From assembly GCA_963662175.1 (NCBI GenBank), contig OY759214.1:2046001-2110000 (forward strand): a stretch of 64,000 bases of DNA, written 5' to 3'. The notes under the pieces were generated by a model. The model searched no databases, was not told the origin of the DNA, and saw nothing but the letters and a program-made list of their open reading frames with translations. Shown here piece after piece: positions 22,190 through 33,248 of the stretch. This DNA is from Aradus depressus. Its lineage: Eukaryota; Arthropoda; Insecta; Hemiptera; Aradidae. The position numbers and the translations under genes were made by a program. Within the stretch, counting starts at the first letter, position 1. Every line of letters begins with the position of its first letter.

Positions 22190-23380
22190 CGGGGAAATAG
22201 AATATTAGTGGATTATTAAAAAAATTGAATATTGATTTAACGAGCAAAAGTTAATTGAATAAATATTAAAATATATCGCGACTTTAAAACGAAATATTGC
22301 CTGAATAACCTTCCATTTCCTCAATATCAGAATAGCTTCAAGATATTTGATGGGGGTCACTTGTAACTAACTCTTTGTTAATTACATTTGACCATCCTGG
22401 AGTAGCATGCATAACGTCTGGGTGAATGAAACGAAAATTAAAATGAAAACATATTTATTATAATATAAAATTGAACATTGAATAGAAAAATAATTATAGA
22501 AATTGTACAGTTAACATTACTGAACTTAAACAAATTAATTTAATATTGAAGCCTGATGGGCGAAAGGTGACAATTTAAAATCTGTCTGAAGGACATCACT
22601 GATTCCTTATATGGCTCTATTGGCAGTAAATAAATGTTTAAGAAATGAAATTGTTGAAAATGAAAAATTGTTGAATTCCACATTCCTTGGAGTGTTGTGT
22701 TGAAATCAATAGGCGGATGGTGTCCTGAGATGTCGATACATCTTAATGGGTAGGTGATGTCTCAGATGGTATATCTCTTCTATGGCGAAGGTAAATGTCT
22801 AGCGTCTCCAATGAACAAAGGATGTGATCACTCCGACCCCAAATGGGTGTAATTGTCCGGATGTCCTCAAATACGTTCAATACTGAACCATATGAGAGAA
22901 TTGAAAACTCACTACTCCTATACAAAGCACTTGCATGATTACATTTTTGGACTTAGAAAGATTTCTAGATAAAACTGAGAGCAACTTGGAGTCCACCCAG
23001 TGTCCGTTGCCAGACTGAACTGTATAATTGGAAATTTACATGTTACACTATTTTTCTATGGAAATCGTGACTCGGAGCGACGTGGATTCTGCCCGGGGTC
23101 TGTCGCCAGACTAATCGTGAGATTAAACTGTGATCACATTTTGGACTTAGAATGTTTTTCAATAGAATTTGAACTCAGAGTGACGTGGATTCGGCCCGGG
23201 GTATGTCGCAAGACTCACGATCCGTACCCGACTTTTCAGAGCTCTCCTCGCGCCCTATGGTGGGGGAAAACCGGTAGCATCTGGCTGTTCATTGGCTCAC
23301 GTTGTTTGTCGACGTCATATTGGGCGGAGCTTCGAACTTCCCTTACCAGAATTTTCCTGCCTTTTGATATTGTTTAAACA
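22190..23380 (-). mobile_element. Diverged LTR related to the array at 28334-44710
   Basis: Collinear blocks match that LTR in the same order: ATCGCGACTTTA then GCCTGAATA (about 22275-22305), ACATATTTATT (about 22449), GTCTGAAGGAC (about 22583), then TATGGCGAAGG and GTGATCACTCC (about 22780-22830). A weak repeat of about 110-140 bp (TGACTCGGAGCGACGTGGATTC and relatives, to about 23220) sits where the other LTR has its minisatellite. Edges and target duplication were not found. Confidence 0.45.
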
Positions 23381-23518
23381 AGCTGCGCCTGCCCGGACGT
23401 CTTCAATTGAGGAGCATCCGCTAAAAGTTGAATTATTTCTCTCTGACCCAAGTAGAGCCTCTGGATAGTGCTGCTACTGTCTCTGGTGGCGGCTTCTCGC
23501 AACCTCATTTATTTATTA

Positions 23519-25708
23519 CTAGCAGTAATACCCGGCGTTGCCCGGGGAACTTTGACTTTTCTCCCAATATCTCCTATAAGGCTATTCAGTTCCTCGACAG
23601 TACATTCATGATGTTATAATTTTCAATTATTCATACGGAATAAGGCTATAGTCCTGCAACTGTAGTAACGCTAGTAAGTTTTTACGACCACAGCTAGTAT
23701 GCGCTTTTCAACGGTGGAAACCACAGCTAGTGAATACTTAGCATCGCTGGACGTCCTAGCCAATGCGTACTTAAGAACGTTTGTGACCACAGCTAGTATG
23801 TGCCTTGCGACGCTGGGCACCACAGCTAGTACGTAGTTAGGAACGCTGGGCATCACAGCTAGTATGTGCCTTGCGACGGCGGAAACCACAGCTAGTACGT
23901 AGTTAGGAACGCTGGTCACCACAGCTAGTATGTGCCTCGCTACAGCGGACCCCACTGCTAGTTCGAAGTTAGGAACGCTGGGCCCTACAGCTATTAAGTG
24001 CCTTGCAACAGCGGACCCCACAGCTAGTACGATATTAGGAACCCTGGGCATCACAGCTAGTAAGTGCCTTGCAACAGCGGACCCCACAGCTAGTACCTTT
24101 TTAGGAACGCTGGGCCTTACAGCTAGTAGGTGCCTCGCAACTGCGGACCCCACAGATAGTATGTAGTTAGAACCACAGGGCATCATAGCTAGTATGAGTT
24201 TTGCAACGGCGGACCCCACAGCTAGTACGTAATTAGGAACGCTGGGCATCTCAGCTAGTAAATGTCTTGTAGGTGCCTTGCAACAGCGAACCCCACAGCT
24301 AGTACATAGTTAGGAACGCTGGGGCTGAGCACTACAGCTAGTAAGTGCCTTGCAACAGCGGACCCCACAGCTAGTACGATATTAGGAACGCTGGACATCA
24401 CAGCTAGTAAATGTCTTGCAACAGTGAACCCCACAGCGAATACATAGTTACTACTACTACATGTGAAATTCATGACAATCCGATTACCCTTTAATCATTC
24501 AGAATTATTTTTATGCTTAGCCCCCCCCCCCCCCCCCCCCTCTCCCCCCCCCAATTTTTAAGATGTCACATAGTGTATTTTTCTATTTGGCCATCAAGAA
24601 TACTACATGAGAAATTCCCTGACAATCCGATCATCCGTTAATGATCTATCACTATCTTCATATTTAGGCCTACCCCATAACCCCCCTCCCGTTCACAATT
24701 TTGTGACGTCACATACCCTATTTTTCTATTTGGCCTTTATAAATACTACATGTGAAATTTCGTTACAATCTGATCCATCCGTTAATGACATCACTATACT
24801 TATACTTAGGCCCCGATCAACCCACCCTCCCGTTCAAAATTTTGTGACATATACACCCCATTTTTCTATTTGGCTTTTAAGAATACTACATGTGATATTC
24901 CATGACAATACGACCAATCGTTAATGATCTAGCACTATATTTATATTTAGGCCCCCCACAACCCCCCCTCCCGTACAACATTTTGAGCCGTCACACACCC
25001 TATTTTTCTATTTGGCCTTCAGGAATACTACATACGAAATGTCGTGACAATACGACCAACCGTTAAAGAGCTAGCTCTATATTTATACTTAGGCCCCCCC
25101 ACAACCCCCCCTCCCGTACAACATTTTGAGCCGTCACACACCCTATTTTTCTATTTGGCCTTCAGGAATACTACATACGAAATGTCGTGACAATACGACC
25201 AACCGTTAAAGAGCTAGCTCTATATTTATACTTAGGTCCCCCCACAACCCCCCCTCCCGTACAACATTTTGAGCCGTCACACACCCTATTTTTCTATTTG
25301 GCCTTCCGGAATACTACATGTGGAGTTTCGAGACAATCCGACCAGCCGTAATTGAGCTAGCACTATATTTATACTTAGGCCCCCCCACAACCCCCTCTCC
25401 CGTTCGAAATGTTGGGACGCCACACGCCTTATTCTTTAACTTGGCCTTTAAGAATACTACATGTGAAATTTCGTGACAATCCGACCAACCGTTAATGAGG
25501 TAGGACTATTTATATACTTAGGCCCCCCTTACAACCCCCCCTCCCGTTCAAAATTTTGGGACGCCACATAGCCTATTATTCAATCGGGCTCAAAAGAATG
25601 CTACATGTGAAGTTTCATGAAGATCCGTCCAGCCGTTTGGGCGTGATGCTGGAACAAACATACAAACAAACACACACACAAACCCCGTTTCAGCTTTATT
25701 AATATAGA
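23519..25708 (-). mobile_element. Non-autonomous Helitron, complete (2190 bp)
   Basis: On the - strand it starts TCTATATTAATAAAGCTG at 25708 and ends with the GC hairpin and CTAG at 23522-23519. The flanking bases are A (5') and T (3') on that strand, so both ends meet the A/T rule. From its 5' end it has the CAGCATCACGCC motif, then about 143-bp repeats (TTTGGCC at 25011, 25154, 25297), then the 66-bp array. A C-run of about 20 bases lies at 24521-24540. No replication or helicase gene is present. It sits in TMEM115 intron 2. Confidence 0.85.
23675..24455 (-). repeat. 66-bp minisatellite inside Helitron
   Basis: Reverse-strand copy of the family array, about eleven units, with more divergence between units than the + strand copies near 14 kb. 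Confidence 0.8.
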
Positions 25709-25969
25709 TAAACGCGATTATATCGCAAATAACACATGTCTGCAAAAAAAAAAAATTGAGAGCTGTTTTGGTTTTTTTGCGTAATTCTTATGATTTTGGA
25801 TGTGCTGAATCCGAAGATGACTTTCATTTTGTCATAGAACGTCACGTTTTCTGGCAATGTGGGTATCTATGTTAAACAATTTATCATCTTAAAATAAAAG
25901 ATAAAAGACTAAAATTTTTTTTTAAATTTATAATTGCGTAACAAAACCTATTTTTTTATCTAAAATACA
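25709..25969. other. Flank of the zinc-cluster gene
   Basis: AT-rich. Contains GGATGTGCTGAATCC and AGAACGTCACGTTTTC, the left members of the possible terminal inverted repeats described for the zinc-cluster gene. Confidence 0.35.
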
Positions 25970-27660
25970 TTAATTAGTAAGCACTAAACACATCTTTTTC
26001 CCAGTGAGACTCCTTTTGATACATTTTCGCTTGTGGTAAGCATCTGGAATGTCTCTCTGAAGCGTACAACAGTAGTCTGCCATCATTGAGACGCTCCATC
26101 TTCCCTGGTATCTTTTTTCCATCTCCTTTATATCTTGGTGAAATCGTTCACCTTGCTCTTCACTCATATCTCCTAAATTATCTGGAAAGTAGTCGAGGTG
26201 GGAATGAAGAAAATTTACTTTTAAACTCATTAGGCAACCTAAAGCTTGAAATGCTTTTAACATTTTTTTAACGATTTGTTTGTAGTTAGGGTCTTTGTTA
26301 TTGCCTAAAAATTTCTCTAAAAGGCAATCCACCCTTCTCTTTGAGGATCCGTCATGGTTGTGATGAATTGTGGATCAGCCATAAGTCGTCTAATATCTGG
26401 TCTAACAAAAACACCTTCTTTCAACTTTGCCTCCGAGAGGCCTGGAAACTTTGATATTAAGTATTTGAAGCAATTTCCATCTCTTGAAAGTGACTTTACA
26501 AATTGCTTCATCAATCCCAGCTTAATGTGAAGCGGTGGTAGAAGAACTTTATGAGGAGGCACCAGAGTTTCATGCAGGACGTTCTTTTTGCCAACTTTAA
26601 GCTCCCTCGGAGGCCAACACTTTTTGGTCCAGTGATTTGCTCGGTCTCTACTATCCCATAGACACAAAAAGCAAGGGAATTTGGTAAACCCAGATTGTTG
26701 TCCAAGCAACATGCCCAAGATTTTGAAATGACCACACACTTGCCAACCGTGGTTTTTATATTTTAATTTGCAAAGAACCAATTCCAAGTTCTTGTAGGTT
26801 TCCTTGAGGTGTACGGAATGACCGACAGGAATGGAAGCATAGAAACCGCCATTGTGAAGCAGAACTGCTTTAAGGCTTCTTTTTGAAGAATCTATGAAAA
26901 GACGCCACTGTGCTGGGTCGTATGAGATCTTAAATATATCCATCAAACCTTCAATATTGGTACAATAAACCAACTCATTCTCTTGGGCAAAGTAGGAAGA
27001 GAACTGCTTCTCACGATATCTAAACCAGGAGGAAGACACTCCCGGCAAAAGTAAGTTCCTGCTTTTGAGCCTTGATCCAAGCAGCTCAGCAGCGTTTTTG
27101 GGAAGATTTAAGTCTCTAACCAAATCATTTAGCTCGCCCTGGGAAAACAATTTCGGACTGCTGTCATCTTCAAATTCAAAACTTGGCTTGTCATCGGGTT
27201 CAGGTACAGCACCATCTTCGTCAGAACTTTGAATCTCTTCCAAGGTAGCAGGGGCCTTGGGCACTGGTATTTCGGTCCCATGAGGGATGGGACGAATAGC
27301 TGATTGCATATTGGGGTATGAAATTGACTGCTTCCATTTTGAATTATATCCTTTCACATTACACGAACAAAAGTAACAATCATCACTATGTTTCTTTTGC
27401 TCGCGCCATACCATAGGAATCGCATATCGGAAGGCTTTTTTCTTACCCTTAAACCAATTTCGAAGGTCTTCAACACATCGTTTGCAGACTTTATGAGGTG
27501 CCCAAACTTTAACCTGATCTCCAAGTTTCAAGCCAAAATACGCGAAGTATACTTTTTTTACAAAGTCCGTAATATTAAGTTGTTGCTTTAATACCATATA
27601 TTCGCCACAAATATAACAGAAACTGTCAGACGAATTCACACACTTCCGCACAGACGACAT
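25970..27660 (-). pseudogene. Zinc-cluster protein of unknown function, frameshifted; probably transposon-borne
   Basis: The frame starts at MSSVRKC (27660; an earlier Met at 27678 is possible) and runs intronless to a stop near 26317. A shifted frame continues from LLEKFLGNNKDPNYK to 25970. The N-terminus has C/H-rich pairs (CYICGEY, HKVCKRC, CYFCSC) resembling a ZAD-type zinc cluster. The C-terminus has DMSEEQGERFHQDIK and RYQGRWSVSMMADYC. I recognise this as a family present in many copies in several invertebrate genomes, without knowing its function. An imperfect inverted pair, AGAACGTCACGTTTT near 25836 and its counterpart near 27943, brackets the gene. Confidence 0.65.
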
Positions 27661-28184
27661 TGCACTATATTGAACCAAGATCTATAAAACAATGACGAGT
27701 TAATACGTAATTGTACTGCGCCACTTTCTACACTATCAGAGCGCGCACGTTCAGGTTACAACATGTTTATGTTTGTTAATTTAGGTCACACAGGACGTTC
27801 TTTATTTAGAAAGAAATTATAGTTATGGCCTGTATACATTTAAAAATAGTAATCAAAATAAAATTGTACCTATTATTTATGACTTTAAGTTAGCCCAAAA
27901 AACACCTTTTTTATAATAAAATTTTGCGTTTTGCAAAATAACCTGACGTTCTGGAATTTTTTGAGTATTTTTTTAGTTTTCAGAACACCTAAATACATAG
28001 AAATCAGTTGAAAACATCCAGGCAGCATTTTTGTTGCAGACCTGTGTAATCGGTGGTATCCTGATAATGCTACAATATATATCTATATAGGGGGGAAAAA
28101 ACCTTGAGCAGGTCGTTAAGTGCATCTCTACCCTAGGTGAAGAAACCTGGGTTGGCAACATTTAGGAATCCCATAGTACAGTCT

Positions 28185-28265
28185 TGCTCGTGTCCATCCG
28201 AGCGAGGAATGAGCTCTGGTAGTGGGCGATATGACCTCTTAGTTAAAACCCGGGCATGAGTTTTA
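28185..28265 (+). mobile_element. SINE fragment (tail part)
   Basis: Contains GAGCTCTGGTAGTGGGCGATATGACC and AACCCGGGCATGAG (read as separate blocks), matching the tail of the SINE at 57748-58086 in reverse orientation. The tRNA-related head is absent. Confidence 0.55.
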
Positions 28266-28333
28266 TAAAAGATTATATAAAAATATTGTACAAATAACTT
28301 TATAACAGCCAATATCGTACTCTAGTATATATA

Positions 28334-30041
28334 TTAAAACCATTTCCCTCTCGTGTGAGTGCAAATCACGTAATTAATAAAATAAATAAAATTGAGATCG
28401 AAAAATTATTAAAATTGAAAATTATTTAAATCGCGACTTTAATTAAACAATGCCTGAATAGCTGAAAGCACTCCCACGGGAAGAACGGTTACAAGTTCCT
28501 AACGGTTAGCTGACATCAGTAATTAACAATAATTAATTACTGTTGTCAACCAGAAGAAGCATGAGTGGGGGGGAATGAAATGAATCAAACCTATAACTTT
28601 AACATATTTATTTTAATGAGAACATATTTACAAAACAACAATTGAATATATATAATTTGGCCGTGTGTCTGAAGGACTGAATTATAACTTAATTACGAGG
28701 TACCTCGATACGATATCCATGGCGAATGACGGCGTGATCACCCTTTCTGGACCTCCCGTAGAAATCGTCTATTCACATAGTCCCTGAAGATCTGCGTAGT
28801 TTCGAGGGCACACCAGAAGTTACACCCCCACTGACTTTGCACCATCCAAAATCAAAGTGTGTCTCTACGACTAATTCACATATTCAAACTAAACTTTACA
28901 AAAGAAAGTAACGTGGTGATCCACCAAGACATGAACGAAGAAAGTTAATTTCACATATTCTAACTGATATTACTTATAGAAAAGATACGTGGTGATCACC
29001 CAAGACATGAACGAAGAAAGTTAATTCACATATTTAAACTCAACTGTACAATATAAAAAGAACGTGGTGACCAGCCAAGACATGAACGAAGAATACTCAA
29101 TTGACATATTTAAACTCAACTGTACAATATAAAAAGAACGTGGTGACCAGCCAAGACATGAACGAAGAATACTCAATTCACATATTCAAACTGATATTAC
29201 TTATAGAAAAGATACGTGGTGATCCACCAAGACATGAGCAAAGAAAGTTAATTTCACATATTCTAACTGATATTACTTATAGAAAAGATACGTGGTGATC
29301 ACCCAAGACATGAACGAAGAAAACTCAATTGACATATTTAAACTCAACTGTACAATATAAAAAGAACGTGGTGACCAGCCAAGACATGAACGAAGAAAAC
29401 TCAATTGACATATTTAAACTCAACTGTACAATATAAAAAGAACGTGGTGACCAGCCAAGACATGAACGAAGAATGTTAATTTCACATATTCAAACTGATA
29501 TTACTTATAGAAAAGATACGTGGTGATCACCCAAGACATGAACGAAGAAAACTCAATTGACATATTTAAACTCAACTGTACAATATAAAAAGAACGTGGT
29601 GACCAGCCAAGACATGAACGAAGAATGAGTAAAACGGGGAGTGGCTTCCGATATCCGACCGTGGTAGGGGACAGTTCTCGAGACTTGATTCGTCGTCGGA
29701 CTCCGCCCATTTTATTTCCAGCCAATCGCATATTACCAATTAACATCTGCCTCTAGTTGTGTGAAAACCTGGAGTAAGAAAAAAAACCTTTACTGCTTAT
29801 TCCTTATACACCGGATGTAGACAATTATCTTGGCTTCCTTTCCATTGTGTCTCTATTATTCTTTATTTTCGCTCCCAGCGATCGCGATTCTCTCGCAGGC
29901 ATCATTGGTTCCGAGCATTCTCTTCCAAATGCAATTCTCGTTTATTCAACACCACACAACCCATACTTTGCTCCTAGCGATCGCGATCCTCTCATAGACA
30001 TCGCCAGTTCTGAGCATTATCTATAGGGTAGACATGCTACA
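28334..30041 (-). repeat. LTR 1
   Basis: 1708 bp. On the - strand it starts TGTAGCATGTCTACC and ends GGTTTTAAT. It has a private difference near its end (CTCTCGTG where the others read CTCCCTGTG). It shares AACTAAACTTTAC with LTR 2. Confidence 0.85.
28870..29630 (-). repeat. 76-bp minisatellite inside the LTR
   Basis: About ten units with AACGTGGTGACCAGCC or ACGTGGTGATCACCC followed by AAGACATGAACGAAGAA. The same array lies at the matching place in the other LTRs (about 33790-34545, 38710-39460, 43625-44300); the last has one unit fewer. Confidence 0.85.
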
Positions 30042-31822
30042 ATATCCCCCGTTCCCGTTAAAATAAAATATGTCGGCTAAATGACCATTGGAAGTCACAT
30101 ATTTTATTAGTTTCACTTAACACTTGCTCGTTCACTGAGCATATACACTTAACCAAATACTCAGGTATCGACCTCATTATCATGCGTGACCAAAACATGA
30201 TTTTAAATTTCCTTTCGAATCGGCATGGCTTGCCTATGCATGCGTGACCAAAGCATGATTTTACTTTACGCTGTACTTCTTGGAGTTAACCCTCTCCATT
30301 GGCAAATAACGATGATTCTATTTCTAGCATACATTCACTGACTAGTTAAAACATCCAAAAAGGCCCCACGCCTCGACAATGCTTCAACTGAATTCCCATA
30401 TCCCTAATCCGCTTCAACAAAAATTTGGGTTGACCAGACCCTAACCATATGCCTCCTTAGGCCTTCGACAGGTATTTACCTTCTGCCGGAACGACGACGA
30501 AATATAAAATAGAAAAATAAGCCCACTCAAATCCCATCTCAGTTTCATAAACATATGAAAATTCCGGCATCCGCATTAATCAAGTAGCGAAACCCTTTCT
30601 TCAGTTCAACAGTCAGTTCATGGCATAAAAAAAATAATTAAACAAAATCCCGCCCCTTTAAATGGATTCTACAAGCATCAATGGAGTGGCCCCTTCTCCG
30701 TGTGTACGATAATTAAATATTCAATTCTGGGTATCCCCTCCAGTTTATAATATATCTCCCCCTTTAGTCATGTATGCTTCGGCACCTTGCCCTAGGATTT
30801 CTTAAATAAAATAACAAAATTGACATTTGACCTACCGTGGTCGACACTGCATCATAATAAGTAAGGTCCATACCTGAATATATGTTACAAATATATTTAT
30901 AAGGCTCTCATTGGGTTAACATAGCCCATCATGGTCACTAGATAAAATATGGGTCAATGTGACATTTTCAATAGATACACACGGTCGGATACTAATACAA
31001 ATATTATTTAAAATACAAAACAAAACAGACAAATACAATTGAAAGTACATTTACCATACGTGACTACCTACAAATGTGTGTGCCATCGCCTCGCTGTCAG
31101 CCTAGTCATATCTGCTTTACTAATCAAACTCAAATACGTAGGAAATTCCTATGGATGACCAGTCCATATGCCGTCTGCCCCGTCCTACAATTATGTCAAT
31201 TTAAAAATGAAGCCACAAACCTATCTTACCTTAATTATCCTAACAGTACTAATATATAAAAAAAAATTACTAACACTATTAAAAAAAATATCCTATCACT
31301 AAATATAAACAAAAAAATAAAACTAACTTAATATCTAGAATTTAAAAAAAACTAACCCTAACTTATTATCTAAAATTACTATTTACAACCTGGCGATTCA
31401 CTTTGGAATCTTTGAGCTCGACTAAGGGGGGTATGCTCGATGTTAAGCCCCAGGGGAGTGCCAGAATGTCCCCGTCTGCCTTATCCTATTTACAAAAAAA
31501 ATAACTAAATAATAAATCCCGTGTCCCCAATAAATGTGTATGTGTGATTCTTTGTGTGTTGTTGTATAATGAGGTGTTGGCCGTTAGTGTAAAATAATAA
31601 ATAATTCCCAAATAATAAAGAATAATGTCTGTTTTATGTGTGTGTGACTTTGTCTACCTGTTCCTGGGATAGCTGGGGATGGACACCCATAGAGACGTCA
31701 CAAATCTCTTCCCTGACTCTAGGGCCGCGATCTCGTCTGCAATAATCGCCCCCCTAACTCGGCTGAAGTAAGATCGTTAATCTCAAAGAGAGCCCTAGCG
31801 CTTCTCTAGCCTGCTTGTAAAT

Positions 31823-32797
31823 TTATTCGCTAATACACGGCTTCTGTAAGATCGTATAAAAGATTCCTCCTTCCGCTACGTCGCTGCCGAGATGTCCTAA
31901 AATAAAAATTTGAGGACTTTCCTTGTCTAAAATCTGGTAAGGTCCTTCCCAGAATAGTAAGAATTTAAATACAAAATGGTTGGGCAAATCCAAAACGCTA
32001 TTACGTAACGCCACCTCACCACGTTCGTAATTTTTCACGTAGACATCTTGGAAGGTGACATTGCTAGGCTGTTCGCGAGCAAAAGTCTGGTTCGTAGGCC
32101 AATTCCTATGTCCTTCGGGTACGGTAAATGTCATTCGGTCATCTTGTTTTGGGGTTGAGATCTGAGTTTGACCCGAAACAGTATCTATTCTCTTCGAGAT
32201 ATCGGCGAATCTCTTCTCACAATCGGTACTAATAATATTTTGGTTCGAATTTATTTCTTCGACCTCCTTATCTAGATGCTGTGTTTCTGACATGATCCTA
32301 CCTGTCATTTCATGATCTAAACGTTGTGTTTCTGACATGATCCTACCTGTCATTTCATGATAACAGACATCTACCATGTCCCTAACTTCAGAAACATGTT
32401 TGTCATATTTCCCTTCTAAATTATCCTGTCTAGTTCTCAATTCTCCGGACTCAGATCGTAGAGTGCCCATATCGCGATTAATGGATTCGATATTATTTGC
32501 CATTGCCGAAATTTGTTCCTTTATCTCCGAAGTCTGCTGTCCTATCTGTTCCTGCATGGCCTTTCCCTGTTGTCCTAGTCCCGAAATCTGTTCCTGCATG
32601 GCCTTTCCCTGTTGTCCTAGTCCCGAAATCTGTTCCTGCATGGCCTTTCCCTGCTGTCCTATCTGTTCCTGCATGGCCTTAAACATCGCCTCTAGGTCAA
32701 ATTTAGGATTTTCTACCGGGGACTCCGGGGGCGTACGGATAGTTTTCCTAGACCGTGTCTGTATCGGCTCTAAGTCCGACTTCTCTTTCCCTTCCAT
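31823..32797 (-). CDS. Gag-like coiled coil fused to integrase C-terminus (internal region 1)
   Basis: 324 residues. The first about 140 are hydrophilic, with near-exact 14-residue repeats (QQGKAMQEQISGLG) predicted to form a coiled coil, followed by a duplicated HEMTGRIMSETQ motif. Residues from about 250 (VYVKNYERGEVALRN, FKFLLFWEGPYQIL) resemble the integrase C-terminal region of Ty3/gypsy elements, where KF...L.EGPY is typical. Protease, RT, RNase H and the integrase core are missing, so the element cannot move alone. The in-frame join and three identical copies suggest the deleted form itself was propagated. A function for the fusion is unknown. Confidence 0.7.
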   Translation of the reverse strand: MEGKEKSDLEPIQTRSRKTIRTPPESPVENPKFDLEAMFKAMQEQIGQQGKAMQEQISGLGQQGKAMQEQISGLGQQGKAMQEQIGQQTSEIKEQISAMANNIESINRDMGTLRSESGELRTRQDNLEGKYDKHVSEVRDMVDVCYHEMTGRIMSETQRLDHEMTGRIMSETQHLDKEVEEINSNQNIISTDCEKRFADISKRIDTVSGQTQISTPKQDDRMTFTVPEGHRNWPTNQTFAREQPSNVTFQDVYVKNYERGEVALRNSVLDLPNHFVFKFLLFWEGPYQILDKESPQIFILGHLGSDVAEGGIFYTILQKPCISE

Positions 32798-33116
32798 TCT
32801 GATAAGAAATATATATCAAAACAATTAAATGAATTATACGGGAGGTCTGGTGCTAACCTAATTTCTATGGTGACCTGTCAGATGGCATCACAATACCACA
32901 ATAGTTATAATATGTAAAATAAATGCCTACTAAATCTACATAAGAAAAAAAAAAAATCAAAAACAAAAAAAAATAAAATTATTTCAATAAATGATGTCAT
33001 TCATTGTCCCTACCCTCACCCATCCTTCTTCAGTTTTGATTTTAAATACCGACTTTAAGTGAAAATATAACATTTTAGCCCAATAGGCTGGAATTTACGT
33101 TAAAAAGCAAAAAAAA

Positions 33117-33158
<42 letters not shown>

Positions 33159-33230
33159 AATTAATTAATAAGGGACCGATTAGTGGGGTTCATTAATTAT
33201 ACTAATTGGCATAATTAATAAACAAATCAA

Positions 33231-33248
33231 GTCCCTGTTCGGGCGCCA
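33231..33248 (-). promoter_or_regulatory. Primer-binding site, tRNA-Lys type
   Basis: The - strand reads TGGCGCCCGAACAGGGAC directly after the LTR end. This sequence is complementary to the 3' end of a lysine tRNA, a known primer of reverse transcription. Identical sites are at 38145-38162 and 43059-43076. Confidence 0.85.

Noticed and set aside
29101..29298. Small frames over the LTR minisatellite
   Set aside because: Produced by the 76-bp repeats and differing only with unit arrangement; no coding evidence.
32376..32828. 150-residue + strand frame with Cys repeats, also in the other two array copies
   Set aside because: Antisense shadow of the coiled-coil repeats of the Gag-like frame.
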